Positions 53,112-64,000 of a stretch of 64,000 nucleotides of DNA are shown in pieces (the stretch's first letter is position 1; each line of letters opens with the position of its first letter). The notes beneath the pieces are model-generated. The model was not told the DNA's origin. It made no database searches and was given only the letters and a program-made list of their open reading frames with translations. Both the position numbers and the translations under genes were made by a program. Origin of the DNA: Bradyrhizobium tropiciagri (GTDB taxonomy: Bacteria; Pseudomonadota; Alphaproteobacteria; Rhizobiales; Xanthobacteraceae); contig NZ_JAFCKF010000004.1 of assembly GCF_018130545.1 (NCBI RefSeq), positions 124,001 to 188,000 on the forward strand, written 5' to 3'.

Positions 53112-54317
53112 ATGAGCAACGTGCGTCCGATAACGAGCCAATCGATTCCAAGCGATGATCGCGCCCATGAGGCCGATCATCCGTCGTCATTGGTGGCGCA
53201 GTTCGGCATGGACCAGCCGCTCAAGCTCGATTGCGGCGTCGATCTCGCGCCGTTCCAGATCGCCTATCAGACCTATGGCGAGCTCAATGCCGACAGGTCG
53301 AATGCGATCCTGATCTGCCATGCGCTGACCGGCGACCAGCACGTCAACAACACCCATCCCGTCACCGGCAAGCCCGGCTGGTGGGACACCATGGTCGGCG
53401 CCGGCAAGCCGATCGATCCCGACAAATACTTCATCATCTGCTCCAACGTGATCGGCGGCTGCATGGGCTCGACCGGCCCCGCCTCGCTGAACCCCGCGAC
53501 CGGCAAGGTGTGGGGGCTCGATTTCCCGATCATCACCATCCCCGACATGGTGCGCGCGCAGGCGATGCTGATCGATCGGCTCGGCATCGCGACGCTGTTC
53601 TGCGTGGTCGGCGGCTCGATGGGCGGCATGCAGGTGCTGCAATGGACCGCGGCCTATCCCGAGCGCGTGTTCGCCACACTCGCGATCGCCTGTTCGACGC
53701 GCCACTCGGCGCAGAACATCGCGTTCCACGAGCTCGGACGGCAGGCCGTGATGGCCGATCCGGACTGGCGCGGCGGCCGCTATGTCGACGAGGACACCCA
53801 TCCGCATCGCGGATTGGCGGTGGCGCGGATGGCCGCGCACATCACCTATCTCTCCGACGCCGCGCTGCATCGCAAGTTCGGGCGGCGGATGCAGGACCGC
53901 GAGCTGCCGACCTTCTCGTTCGATGCGGATTTCCAGGTCGAGAGCTATCTGCGCTACCAGGGCTCGTCCTTTGTCGAGCGCTTCGACGCCAACTCCTATC
54001 TCTATCTGACCCGCGCGATGGACTATTTCGACATCGCCGCCGACCACAACGGTGTGCTGGCGAAGGCGTTCGCCGGCATCAAGACCCGGTTCTGCGTGGT
54101 GTCGTTCACCAGCGACTGGCTGTTCCCGACCTCGGAATCGCGCGCGCTGGTGCACGCGCTGAATGCGTCGAGCGCGCGGGTGTCGTTCGCCGAGATCGAG
54201 ACCGATCGAGGGCACGATGCCTTCCTGCTCGACGTGCCCGAATTCCTCGATATCTCCCGTGCCTTCCTGCTCGCCGCAGGCAAGGCGCGCGGACTGAAGG
54301 ACGACGGTCAGTCATGA
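53112..54317 (+). CDS. metX: Homoserine O-acetyltransferase (MetX)
   Basis: First step of methionine synthesis: transfer of an acyl group to homoserine. A 401-residue alpha/beta hydrolase-fold protein with nucleophile Ser169 in [10 protein letters not shown], Asp in [11 protein letters not shown], and His in [28 protein letters not shown] is diagnostic of MetX. It lies downstream of the SAM-II riboswitch and its stop overlaps metW (ATGA), giving coupled expression. Confidence 0.95.
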   Translation: MSNVRPITSQSIPSDDRAHEADHPSSLVAQFGMDQPLKLDCGVDLAPFQIAYQTYGELNADRSNAILICHALTGDQHVNNTHPVTGKPGWWDTMVGAGKPIDPDKYFIICSNVIGGCMGSTGPASLNPATGKVWGLDFPIITIPDMVRAQAMLIDRLGIATLFCVVGGSMGGMQVLQWTAAYPERVFATLAIACSTRHSAQNIAFHELGRQAVMADPDWRGGRYVDEDTHPHRGLAVARMAAHITYLSDAALHRKFGRRMQDRELPTFSFDADFQVESYLRYQGSSFVERFDANSYLYLTRAMDYFDIAADHNGVLAKAFAGIKTRFCVVSFTSDWLFPTSESRALVHALNASSARVSFAEIETDRGHDAFLLDVPEFLDISRAFLLAAGKARGLKDDGQS

Positions 54318-54979
54318 GCATGCAGCAGACTCTGCCCTTGCCGGGCGTCGCGCCGGAACGGACCGGCGGTTATCGCAGGGATCATCTCCTGGTCGCCGAG
54401 ATGGTGCGGCCCGGCTCGCGCGTGCTCGACGTCGGCTGCGGCGACGGCGAGCTGTTGCAGCTGCTTGAGAGCCGCGGCATCGACGGCCGCGGCATCGAGC
54501 TGTCGCGCGAAGGCGTCAATGGCTGCGTCGCCAAGGGGCTTGCGGTGGTGCAGGGCGACGCTGACACCGACCTCGTCAACTATCCCGACGACGCCTTCGA
54601 CTACGTCATCCTGTCGCAGACCTTGCAGGCGACGCGGCAGCCCAAGGTGGTGCTGGAGAATTTGCTGCGGATCGGCCAGCGCGCCATCGTCTCGTTCCCG
54701 AATTTCGGGTTCTGGAAGATGCGGCTGCAGCTCCTGATCGGCGGCCACATGCCGCGCACGGAGAATCTGCCGGCGAGCTGGTACGACACCGCCAACATCC
54801 ATTTCTGCACCATCAAGGATTTCGTGGAGCTCTGCGAGCAGATCAACGTCAAGATGGAGCGCGCGGTGGCGCTCGATCTCTACGGCCGCCCGGTGCCGCT
54901 CAATCTGCCGTGGTGGGTGTGGAACATGTTCGGCGAACAGGGTGTGTTCCTGCTCAGCCGGGGCGGGCAGGGGAAGTAG
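54314..54979 (+). CDS. metW: Methionine biosynthesis protein MetW
   Basis: A 221-residue SAM-dependent methyltransferase-fold protein that forms a complex with MetX and stimulates acylation. It contains [22 protein letters not shown] and [18 protein letters not shown], and [15 protein letters not shown]. The ATG is in the overlap with the metX stop. A repeat element follows. Confidence 0.93.
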   Translation: MSMQQTLPLPGVAPERTGGYRRDHLLVAEMVRPGSRVLDVGCGDGELLQLLESRGIDGRGIELSREGVNGCVAKGLAVVQGDADTDLVNYPDDAFDYVILSQTLQATRQPKVVLENLLRIGQRAIVSFPNFGFWKMRLQLLIGGHMPRTENLPASWYDTANIHFCTIKDFVELCEQINVKMERAVALDLYGRPVPLNLPWWVWNMFGEQGVFLLSRGGQGK

Positions 54980-55002
54980 GAGCTGCCCGCTAGCTTACTT
55001 TC

Positions 55003-55142
55003 GTCATTCCGCGGCGATGCGCAGCATCGAACCCGGAATCCATTCATCTACAAACTTTGCGGCTCAATGGATTCCGGGTTCTCGCGGAGCCCGTCATCGG
55101 GCTGCGCTTTGCGCGGACCCGTTGGCGAGCCCCGGAATGACG
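55003..55142. repeat. Palindromic repeat (CGTCATTCCG...CGGAATGACG) containing the 43-bp module
   Basis: The outer 10-bp arms, CGTCATTCCG (55003-55012) and CGGAATGACG (55133-55142), are perfect. Inner arms AATCCATT/AATGGATT and CCCGGAA/TTCCGGG pair. The 43-bp module at 55084-55126 also occurs at 46471-46513. Confidence 0.75.
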
Positions 55143-55144
55143 AT

Positions 55145-56017
55145 TTACACCGGCGCTGCCACCAGCGACCTTGGATCGCGCACCGGCCAGCGGCCGGCCT
55201 CGACCAGCGCGATGAAGCGCTCCACCATCTCGTTGAACAGCGCCGGCTCCTCGAGGTTGAGCACGTGGCCTGACTTCGGGAAGAAGGACAGGCCTGCAGC
55301 CGGGAGATGCTGCTTCAGGAACATGCTCGGCGCGATGCAATTGTCGTCCTCGTCGCCGCACAGGATCAGCGCCGGCGTCGCCGCGCGCCTGATGGCGTCG
55401 GTCATGGTGTAGATCGACGGCCGGCCGCCCTGAAAGCTGCGCATCGTGTTGGCTGAGCCCTTGGCGTCGTGGCGGGCGAGCGCGGCATAGAAATCGGCAT
55501 GGCCGCGCGGATCCTTCACCAGGAACGGAATCCGGCTCGGCGCCTCGCGCGTCACCTTGGCGACTTCGACCGAGCCGATCGCCTCATATTGCTCGGCATT
55601 GGCGCGGCATTGCGCGCGGAAAGCATCGAGATTCTCGAGCGACGAGCCGGAGCCGACCGCGGCCAGCGTCATCGACAGCGCGCGCTCCGGCGCATTGAGG
55701 GCGACCTGCAGTGACGAATAGGAACCCATCGAAAGCCCGATGAAATGTGCCTTGGCGATGCCGAGATGGTCGAGCACCGCGAGCGCGTCGGTGTAGAAAT
55801 GCTTGTAGGTGTAGACCTCGGCACTCGCAGGCACGTCCGACGGCGTGTAGCCGCGCGCGGAATAGGCGATGCAGCGATGGCCGCGCGAGAAGTAGCGCAT
55901 CTGCGGTTCCCAATTGGTGTGATCAGCCGCGAACTCGTGCAGGAAGATGATCGGGATGCCGCTGCCTGCCTCTTCGAAATGGAGGCGGACATGATCTTTC
56001 GTAGTGGCGTAGGGCAT
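55145..56017 (-). CDS. Alpha/beta hydrolase
   Basis: A 290-residue alpha/beta hydrolase with the oxyanion segment IIFLHEFAADHTNWEPQ, nucleophile Ser in HFIGLSMGSYSSLQ, acid Asp in ILCGDEDDNC and His in FPKSGHVLNLEEP. It resembles 3-oxoadipate enol-lactonase-like esterases, but substrate is unassigned. GAGGAG lies seven bases before the ATG at 56017. Confidence 0.88.
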   Translation of the reverse strand: MPYATTKDHVRLHFEEAGSGIPIIFLHEFAADHTNWEPQMRYFSRGHRCIAYSARGYTPSDVPASAEVYTYKHFYTDALAVLDHLGIAKAHFIGLSMGSYSSLQVALNAPERALSMTLAAVGSGSSLENLDAFRAQCRANAEQYEAIGSVEVAKVTREAPSRIPFLVKDPRGHADFYAALARHDAKGSANTMRSFQGGRPSIYTMTDAIRRAATPALILCGDEDDNCIAPSMFLKQHLPAAGLSFFPKSGHVLNLEEPALFNEMVERFIALVEAGRWPVRDPRSLVAAPV

Positions 56018-56261
56018 CGAAATTCTCCTCTCGTTGGCCGCCCCCAGATTTGCAGTTAATTTCCGCGGCCGCAATGCGGCAGTTCTGGTTCATTTCTGGT
56101 CATTGAATCATCGCGGAATGACCCAGAAATCGTTTCGGCAACGCCGCATCAAATCTTCCTCTCGCCACATCCGGATTTTCAAAACCACCGCCGTGTTTCC
56201 CAAGGGAACTACAAGGGAGCGCGACGGGGAGCCGGGGGCGTTGCAGAGGATCTCGTGAAGT

Positions 56262-56933
56262 ATGGTTCAGTTGCTTGCGTATCGCCGGTCGCTTCGTGTT
56301 GTGGCGCTGGCTCTGTGTTCGCTCACCCTTGCCGTCGTTTCGGTCTCTTCGGCATCGGCCCGTCCGCGTCATTCGCATCACGCGCATTCGGCCCATGCCG
56401 GCCATCACGCGCGCCACTCGGCCCGTCATCACATCAGGCACACCGCGCGGCTGTCGCGCGCCGAGCGCCGCGAACAGCAGATGCAGTCGGGTGATTTCAC
56501 CGAGGCCAATGCGGCGGTGTTGCCGGGCAATGATGAAGCCGTGCCCAACACCGGCGGCGTGAGCATGGCAGGCGGGTTCGGCTCGTCCGGCATCGTCGCC
56601 GCGGCGCGCCGCTATCTCGGCGGCGGCAACCCGACCGGCCGCTCCAGCCTGTGGTGCGCGCGATTCATGAACATGGTGCTGCAGCAGACCGGCCACCGCG
56701 GCACTGGCTCCGACATGGCGAGCTCGTTCGCCAGATACGGCACCCGCGTGTCGGGTCCGCAGGTCGGCGCCATCGCCGTGATGGGCCGTCGCGGCGGCGG
56801 TCACGTCGGCATCATCACCGGCGTCGATGCCAAGGGCAATCCGATCATGATCTCGGGCAACAGCAGCCATCGCGTCCGCGAGCTGCCGGTCTCGCGCGGC
56901 CGGATCTATGCCTATGTGATGCCGACGAACTGA
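56262..56933 (+). CDS. Secreted His-rich CHAP-like (TIGR02594) protein
   Basis: A 223-residue exported protein. A signal peptide (about 1-34) is followed by a His-rich segment (HSHHAHSAHAGHHARHSARH), a linker, and a cysteine-peptidase-like domain containing SSLWCARFMNMVL (catalytic Cys) and GGGHVGIITGVD (catalytic His), as in CHAP/TIGR02594 peptidoglycan hydrolases. The His-rich segment could bind metal ions, which is inference. The convergent gene is the TIR protein. Confidence 0.8.
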   Translation: MVQLLAYRRSLRVVALALCSLTLAVVSVSSASARPRHSHHAHSAHAGHHARHSARHHIRHTARLSRAERREQQMQSGDFTEANAAVLPGNDEAVPNTGGVSMAGGFGSSGIVAAARRYLGGGNPTGRSSLWCARFMNMVLQQTGHRGTGSDMASSFARYGTRVSGPQVGAIAVMGRRGGGHVGIITGVDAKGNPIMISGNSSHRVRELPVSRGRIYAYVMPTN

Positions 56934-56947
56934 GGCGGGACTTTCCG

Positions 56948-56974
56948 CCTCTCCCCCCGGGAGTGCGGGAGAGG
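56948..56974. terminator. Hairpin between CHAP-like and TIR genes
   Basis: CCTCTCCC (56948-56955) and GGGAGAGG (56967-56974) form a perfect 8-bp stem with an 11-base loop, 15 bases after the CHAP-like stop. It resembles the hairpin at 35497. No T-run. Confidence 0.45.
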
Positions 56975-57015
56975 TGGTCACGCGCGGCGAGGTCAACCGG
57001 CGCTGCCGGCTGGCC

Positions 57016-57948
57016 TCACTTCTCGTGCTCCTTCGCCTCGATCGTGTCGACGTTGGTGGCTTCGAGGTTGCTCAGGGGGACTTCGACTGCAGCGGGTTGA
57101 TACCAGGCGAATTGCGAGAAGTAGTTCGCAAGCACCTGATCCTTGAAGAACCGGCCATGCCGCGCGAAAATCTCGTTCCGCGCGACGCGCAGCTCGATTG
57201 CCGACATGTCCTTGAGGTCGGCGTCGTTCAGGAATCGCCGATCGGAATCAGGAAAGAGAAAGCCGTCATGCGCCTTGGCGCGCTGCGTGACGGAGGCCGG
57301 CACAGCGGGCGGCGTCGTGCGTCCGACCGTGGTCTGATCATCCTGCCCGCCTGATTTCACCGCCGTATGCTCGAACGCGGGCCCGACGGTCCAGACCGCC
57401 AGCGCCAACGCTGCTGCGGCGACGCCTGCGCCGTACTTCCAGTAGCGCTTGATCGGCGAAACCTGACGCAGCGGCGATTGCCCGGCCTCGCTCAGGACCT
57501 CGTTGATCGTGTCGATCAGGCGGGCCATGTGCATGCGAAAATCTTGACCCGAGTCGACCCGGGCAGCGTTGCAGAAATGCAGGAAGCGAAGCGATTCCGG
57601 CAGCTCGGCGGCATCAGGCATGGTTGCGCCGTTCACCAGCAGCGGCAGCAGCGTCTTGTTGCATTTCAGCGCTGTTTCGATCTCGAAGCGCACGGAATCG
57701 TTGGGATCCTCCAGACGCGTGGGTTTCCCGTCATCGCTCTTGCCGATCCAATGCGGACCGATCACGGCGATGACGATGTCGCAGGCGCTGATGGCCTTGG
57801 CGATCCGGTCGACGAAGTTGGCGCCGGTGCGAATGCTGTTGACGTCAAAGAAGACGGATTTCTCACCGTACTTCTCGATCAGATGGTCAGCGATGCGGCC
57901 CGCCGTATCCTGATCGACCCGCCGGTACGAAACCATGATCATGCTCAT
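57016..57948 (-). CDS. TIR-transmembrane-YARHG protein
   Basis: A 310-residue protein with three parts. An N-terminal TIR domain (about 4-150) begins IMVSYRRVDQDTAGRIAD; the candidate catalytic Glu89 lies in SVRFEIETALK. A transmembrane helix follows (about 171-190), then a Thr/Pro-rich linker, and a C-terminal YARHG domain (about 238-305, LRVARNEIFARHGRFFKD, then QFAWYQP). The TIR side is cytoplasmic and the YARHG side likely periplasmic. TIR domains can cleave NAD+; YARHG is an extracellular or cell-wall-associated domain of unknown ligand. The start at 57948 follows GGGG; other ATG codons lie six and twelve bases downstream. Confidence 0.85.
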   Translation of the reverse strand: MSMIMVSYRRVDQDTAGRIADHLIEKYGEKSVFFDVNSIRTGANFVDRIAKAISACDIVIAVIGPHWIGKSDDGKPTRLEDPNDSVRFEIETALKCNKTLLPLLVNGATMPDAAELPESLRFLHFCNAARVDSGQDFRMHMARLIDTINEVLSEAGQSPLRQVSPIKRYWKYGAGVAAAALALAVWTVGPAFEHTAVKSGGQDDQTTVGRTTPPAVPASVTQRAKAHDGFLFPDSDRRFLNDADLKDMSAIELRVARNEIFARHGRFFKDQVLANYFSQFAWYQPAAVEVPLSNLEATNVDTIEAKEHEK

Positions 57949-58083
57949 GGCAACCCCGTGCAATCAATTTCGACAAATTTTGCTGCAATTCAAAATGTCG
58001 GGTGAAGTCTATTTCACGCAACCGAACATTGCAATGCGATGCACGTCTATGTCGTGTTCAAGGAATACGGAACTCGCCGTGAC

Positions 58084-58866
58084 CTACTGCGGTTCCGCGG
58101 TGATCGTGTCGCCAACGGCGGCGCCGCCATCGCTGATGATCTCGGCGTAGATGCCGCATTCATTGTTGCCGAAGCGCTGCATCAGCGTGTTCGGGACCGA
58201 GAGGTCGCGCGCACCGGTATCGGGATCAACGTTGACCGCAGCACAACGTGTGATCCGCTTCACAACTTTGGCCCGTGCACTGCCGATCGCAATGGTCTGG
58301 TCGAGCAGACTGGCTTCATGCCAGGCCGGCCAGCCCTCGACATAGAGGTTGGCGCGGAAGCGCAACGGATGCACCGGCGCGTGCACCATCTCCTCGATCG
58401 CCCGCAGGCTCGCCAGGTTGATGATCGAGACCACCTTGCGCGGCACATCGGAAAAACTGTGGCCGGGGCTGACCAGCACCTTGGGCGGTCCCTTGATCTG
58501 GCCGGCATGACGGTCGGCGAAATAGCGCTCGATCGCCGCGCGGCCGGCTTCCGTCTCGAGGTCGCCCTGGGCCAACATCGCGCCGTCCCGGTGCAGCGTC
58601 AGCACGTGGCTGTCATCGTCGAAATGGGCGCGCAGCGGCGCCAGCCATTCGTCCCGTTGCAGCATCAGGAAATGCGGCTTGGCCAGCCATTTCGGCGCCG
58701 AGGGATCGAAGCCGCTCGGGCCGTTCTCGATCGCGTAGCGGCGATCCGAGCGCAGCGTCTCGCCGACGTTGAGCTCTGCACGGGGCAGCGCCTCCGGCGT
58801 CAGACCCTTGATGGGGTAGCGATAGATGCCGGTGATCCGGGCGGAGGAAGCGTGCGTGGTGTCCAT
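58084..58866 (-). CDS. MOSC domain protein
   Basis: A 260-residue MOSC protein with an N-terminal beta-barrel (ITGIYRYPIKGLTPEAL) and a MOSC domain containing RFRANLYVEG and the conserved Cys in ITRCAAVNVDPDTG. MOSC proteins carry sulfur to molybdenum cofactor or act as molybdoenzymes that reduce N-hydroxylated compounds. Monocistronic. Confidence 0.88.
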   Translation of the reverse strand: MDTTHASSARITGIYRYPIKGLTPEALPRAELNVGETLRSDRRYAIENGPSGFDPSAPKWLAKPHFLMLQRDEWLAPLRAHFDDDSHVLTLHRDGAMLAQGDLETEAGRAAIERYFADRHAGQIKGPPKVLVSPGHSFSDVPRKVVSIINLASLRAIEEMVHAPVHPLRFRANLYVEGWPAWHEASLLDQTIAIGSARAKVVKRITRCAAVNVDPDTGARDLSVPNTLMQRFGNNECGIYAEIISDGGAAVGDTITAEPQ

Positions 58867-58922
58867 CCGACCGCTCTAGCCTGTTTGACCGGCGAGGAGA
58901 ACCGCCGCCAGCAGAGAGGCTG

Positions 58923-59438
58923 CTAGTCGGGCCGCGCCGCGCCTTCGGCGTCGAGCAGGCGCTGCATGAACACGAGCTCGAGCCAGCGGCCGAACTTGCG
59001 TCCGACCTCCGGCATCCGCGCGACCTCGACGAAGCCCAACTGCGCGTGCAGCCGGAGCGAGGCGGGATTGCCGCCGTCGATGCCGGCGATCATGACGTGT
59101 TTGCCCAGCGCGGTGGCGGCGGCGATGAGTTCGTCGACGATGATGCGGCCGAGGCCGCGGCCACGATGGTCGGCGTGGATATAGACGCTGTGCTCGACGC
59201 TGTAGCGGTAACCCGGGAAGGCCCGGAAGTCGCCGAACGTGCCGTACCCCAGCACCACAGGTCCTTCGGCCGCGACCAGCACCGGATAGCCCAGCGCCAG
59301 CCGGGCCTTCATCCAGGTCAGCCGCTCGGCCTCGGAATCCTGCTTCTCTGTCCAGATCGCATTCGAGTTGACGACCGCCTCATTGAAGATCGCGGTGATC
59401 GCAGGAATGTCCTGCTCGGTGGCGGGGCGGATAATCAT
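58923..59438 (-). CDS. GNAT family N-acetyltransferase (phosphinothricin-type)
   Basis: A 171-residue acetyltransferase beginning MIIRPATEQDIPAITAIFNEAV with the acetyl-CoA motif VYIHADHRGRGLGRIIVDEL and GIDGGNPASLRLHAQLGF, as in the phosphinothricin/YncA group. It is divergent from an XRE-cupin regulator across a 58-base gap. Confidence 0.87.
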   Translation of the reverse strand: MIIRPATEQDIPAITAIFNEAVVNSNAIWTEKQDSEAERLTWMKARLALGYPVLVAAEGPVVLGYGTFGDFRAFPGYRYSVEHSVYIHADHRGRGLGRIIVDELIAAATALGKHVMIAGIDGGNPASLRLHAQLGFVEVARMPEVGRKFGRWLELVFMQRLLDAEGAARPD

Positions 59439-59476
59439 CGCGGTTCCTCAACAAAAGTCTCTTGAATGGGCCCTAT

Positions 59477-59494
59477 CGTCTACTATATAAGACG
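59477..59494. promoter_or_regulatory. Operator candidate before the XRE-cupin gene
   Basis: CGTCTACTAT and ATATAAGACG form an inverted repeat of 8 matches in 10, ending two bases before the start codon of the XRE gene. Such sites often serve autoregulation and control of the divergent gene. Confidence 0.45.
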
Positions 59495-59496
59495 GT

Positions 59497-60060
59497 ATGT
59501 CAATTATAGAAGACAAGGCCGATGAGGCTCTCGGGCGGCGGGTTCGTGCCGAACGGGAGGGGCGCGGCTGGTCGCTGGCGGAACTCGCCGGGCGGGCAGG
59601 CGTGTCCAAGGCCATGCTGAGCAAGATCGAGCGGGCGGAGGCGAGCCCGACGGCGGCAACGCTGTCGCGGATCGCCACGGCCTATGGCCTGACCATGGCC
59701 GCGCTGTTCGAGGTTGCCGCAGGCCACTCCCGCCTGCAGCGGGCCAAGGATCAGCCGGTGTGGTGCGATCCGAAGGCGGCCTATCTGCGGCGGCAGGTAT
59801 TCTTGCATCCGGCCAATCCGCTGGAGCTGGTCGAGGTCGAGCTGCCTGCCAACCAGGAAGCCGGCTTCCCCGCCAGCGCCTATCACCTGGTCCGTCAGGT
59901 GGTCTGGGTGATCAGCGGCCGTCTCACCTTGATGGAGGGGACGGAGCGCCACGAGCTCGCGGCGGGTGACCGCGTCGAGCTTGGCCCGCCATCGGACATC
60001 GTCTTCCGTAACGAAACTGCTCAGCCCTGCCGCTACCTTGTCGCCATCGTGCGGCGCTGA
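59497..60060 (+). CDS. XRE-family regulator with C-terminal cupin domain
   Basis: A 187-residue protein. Helix-turn-helix (about 12-66; LAELAGRAGVSKAMLSKIERAEASPTAA), then a cupin domain (about 110-187) with VWVISGRLTLMEG and LAAGDRVELGPP. This group often regulates amine or amino-acid catabolism genes. Divergent from a GNAT acetyltransferase, its probable target. Confidence 0.87.
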   Translation: MSIIEDKADEALGRRVRAEREGRGWSLAELAGRAGVSKAMLSKIERAEASPTAATLSRIATAYGLTMAALFEVAAGHSRLQRAKDQPVWCDPKAAYLRRQVFLHPANPLELVEVELPANQEAGFPASAYHLVRQVVWVISGRLTLMEGTERHELAAGDRVELGPPSDIVFRNETAQPCRYLVAIVRR

Positions 60061-60251
60061 GATCGAACAGGCGAAATCGCAGGCTGTGGCTCTTCCGTTT
60101 CGGAACCAAGTGCCCACATCTGCGGCAAGCCTGAAAAATGATGGCGACGACCAGAGGCTGGTTGAGGAACGTCAACGCGGCCCGCGGAAACCCAATGAAG
60201 ATGCTGTTGTCATGCCTGAATGGGTGACGATGGCAGGCCGAGGGAAAACGA

Positions 60252-62903
<2,652 letters not shown>

Positions 62904-63176
62904 GTGTACCCGTAACGAAACTGGATGCGGCCTGGCGACAGGCCGCATCCACCTCTGGCGGGGTTCCTGTCCGGCGGTCCGATTTATGGACCGGTTTTAA
63001 TGAAACCGCCGGTCGACGGCGTTCGTTTTCATCCTGAATGATCGGCTGGCGTGGCAACGTCCCGCGCAGCTGCAAAGGAAGTATTTGGCTGCGAATCCGG
63101 ATCGCTGATTCGCGCGCCACCTTGCATCATCCTGCAAAGCCACACCGCCGGTCGCCCTCAGCAGAAGGCGAATTGC

Positions 63177-63590
63177 ATGAGCAGAGAACTCATTGCCCAT
63201 AACCGGCCCGTCTATGACGATCTTCATCCCCGTGTCTACGGCGCAGCCGCGGGCCTGGTCGCATGGTTCGTGCTGTCAGCCTGGATCTTGTTCGACCGCC
63301 AGAACAATGACGTCGAATTGGCGCTGATGTTCGTGACCGTGCTCCTGTTTGTCGCGGTGCTTCTGCCATGGCTGCTGTCGCAGATCTGGCAGAGATACGA
63401 CTACCGGCACGACCCGCATCCGCGATCGATCCCGTTCCGCGAGTGGCGGAAAGGCGAATTCGCAGTCTGGGGCAGCACGATCAACAGCACCCATGCCACG
63501 ATCGACATGCTGCTGCCGCTCGCAGCCGTCGCGTTCGGGCTGACCGCAATCGGGATCGTCTTCCTGATCTGCGCGAGCCTTGCGCCGTAG
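63177..63590 (+). CDS. Hypothetical membrane protein
   Basis: A 137-residue protein with three hydrophobic segments (about 20-38, 47-68 and 112-133). Between the second and third is RYDYRHDPHPRSIPFREWRKGEFAVWG-like sequence, a conserved-looking cytoplasmic loop. The ATG at 63177 follows AAGGCG. I do not recognise a named family. Confidence 0.65.
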   Translation: MSRELIAHNRPVYDDLHPRVYGAAAGLVAWFVLSAWILFDRQNNDVELALMFVTVLLFVAVLLPWLLSQIWQRYDYRHDPHPRSIPFREWRKGEFAVWGSTINSTHATIDMLLPLAAVAFGLTAIGIVFLICASLAP

Positions 63591-63594
63591 GCTC

Positions 63595-63849
63595 TCATTC
63601 CTGCGGGGCGATGGGCGGTGACGGCTCGTCCTCCACGGGCTCGAGCTCAGAGAGGATGTCGACCAGCTCGCGGGCGCGGCCGGTGGCCAGCGGCCTGCCC
63701 TCATTGATCAGCGGCTCGTCATTGGCGAGCCAGGCCTGTGCCTCGGCAAGCTCGGTGATCGTTGCGCCTGACGCGATGATCCTGGCGATCGTGACATCGT
63801 CGGCGTTGCCGACGGCTTTCAACACGTCATCACGGGTGAGGCTGGCCAT
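63595..63849 (-). CDS. Small hypothetical protein
   Basis: An 84-residue acidic soluble protein starting MASLTRDDVLKAVGNADDV and ending in a Glu/Pro-rich tail. AGGAGG precedes the ATG at 63849, which makes this start clear although an in-frame extension exists. Helical content is likely. It ends four bases from the convergent membrane gene. No known function. Confidence 0.65.
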   Translation of the reverse strand: MASLTRDDVLKAVGNADDVTIARIIASGATITELAEAQAWLANDEPLINEGRPLATGRARELVDILSELEPVEDEPSPPIAPQE

Positions 63850-63942
63850 GCGTGCCTCCTCTGCAGGGGGTTGCTCAGCCCGGGACAAGCCGAATCGAGG
63901 GCGGATCGTTCCGTGCGGAACGGCCTGAGGCAGGTTCCGCCG

Positions 63943-64000
63943 TCAGCGATTGGTGGTGATGGAGCGGGTCTGCGACGTGGAGCTTGTCGCATCCGAGACG
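63943..64000 (-). CDS. C-terminal end of a gene cut by the window edge
   Basis: The frame ending at TGA (63943-63945) encodes VSDATSSTSQTRSITTNR before the stop. The Ser/Thr-rich, charged tail looks coding, but only 18 residues are visible. It lies upstream of the 84-residue gene on the same strand, with a hairpin CGTTCCG/CGGAACG (63907-63922) between. Confidence 0.35.
   Translation of the reverse strand, partial: VSDATSSTSQTRSITTNR

Noticed and set aside
56934-57948. TIR gene and CHAP-like gene as one defence operon
   Set aside because: The genes are convergent, so they are not co-transcribed.
60061-60251. Heat-shock (sigma-32) promoter for clpB
   Set aside because: No convincing -35/-10 pair could be seen by eye.

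Overview
The window is a GC-rich chromosomal segment from an alphaproteobacterium, almost certainly Bradyrhizobium or a close relative. The pointers are a TlpA thioredoxin of the Bradyrhizobium type, an NdvC-like GH17 beta-glucan protein, a SAM-II riboswitch before metX, a TIGR02302 protein, a CpdR-like receiver, a DUF2125 protein, and several families of palindromic intergenic repeats. Genes are dense and mostly housekeeping. There is no rRNA, tRNA, insertion sequence, integrase or CRISPR array that I can support.

Layout, 0-23.5 kb: an acyl-CoA synthetase cut by the left edge and a nitronate monooxygenase (minus strand) with a divergent LysR gene; NdvC-like GH17 protein; AlkA-type glycosylase; GluQ; a sensorless hybrid histidine kinase that overlaps a YihY membrane protein tail-to-tail; a HIG1-like protein, a PduO-type adenosyltransferase, etfBA and hbdA; a minus-strand operon of tautomerase, aminotransferase and a previously easy-to-miss 41-residue membrane peptide, facing a LysR gene across a perfect inverted repeat; tlpA; argH-lptM-lysA; a 3-hydroxyisobutyrate dehydrogenase-like gene; and the TIGR02302 gene.

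23.5-37.7 kb: an exported protein (possible DUF3859) flanked by a decayed copy of the 3' end of the TIGR02302 gene; three TadE/TadG-like pilus-assembly genes; a CpdR-like regulator; a zinc-ribbon membrane protein; ftsE-ftsX-ydcF-plsC; a more AT-rich catabolic islet (LysR, FAD oxidoreductase, MFS transporter); aldehyde dehydrogenase; a redoxin.

37.7-64 kb: a lone RND pump with an unusual Ser/Thr/Ala insertion; a TPR-caspase protein in an apparent operon with an ankyrin protein; ChaC; DUF2125; GFA; a porin; prephenate dehydrogenase-hisC-chorismate mutase facing riboswitch-controlled metX-metW; an alpha/beta hydrolase; a His-rich cysteine-peptidase-like secreted protein; a TIR-transmembrane-YARHG protein; MOSC, GNAT and XRE-cupin genes; clpB; small membrane and hypothetical genes; and the C-terminal tail of a gene cut by the right edge.

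The best candidates for undescribed biology are the TIR-YARHG protein, the caspase-ankyrin pair, and the tautomerase-aminotransferase-micropeptide operon. At the DNA level the most interesting items are a 6-unit 11-bp tandem array, mosaic palindromic repeats that share a 43-bp module, and phased ATGCC motifs upstream of the catabolic islet.
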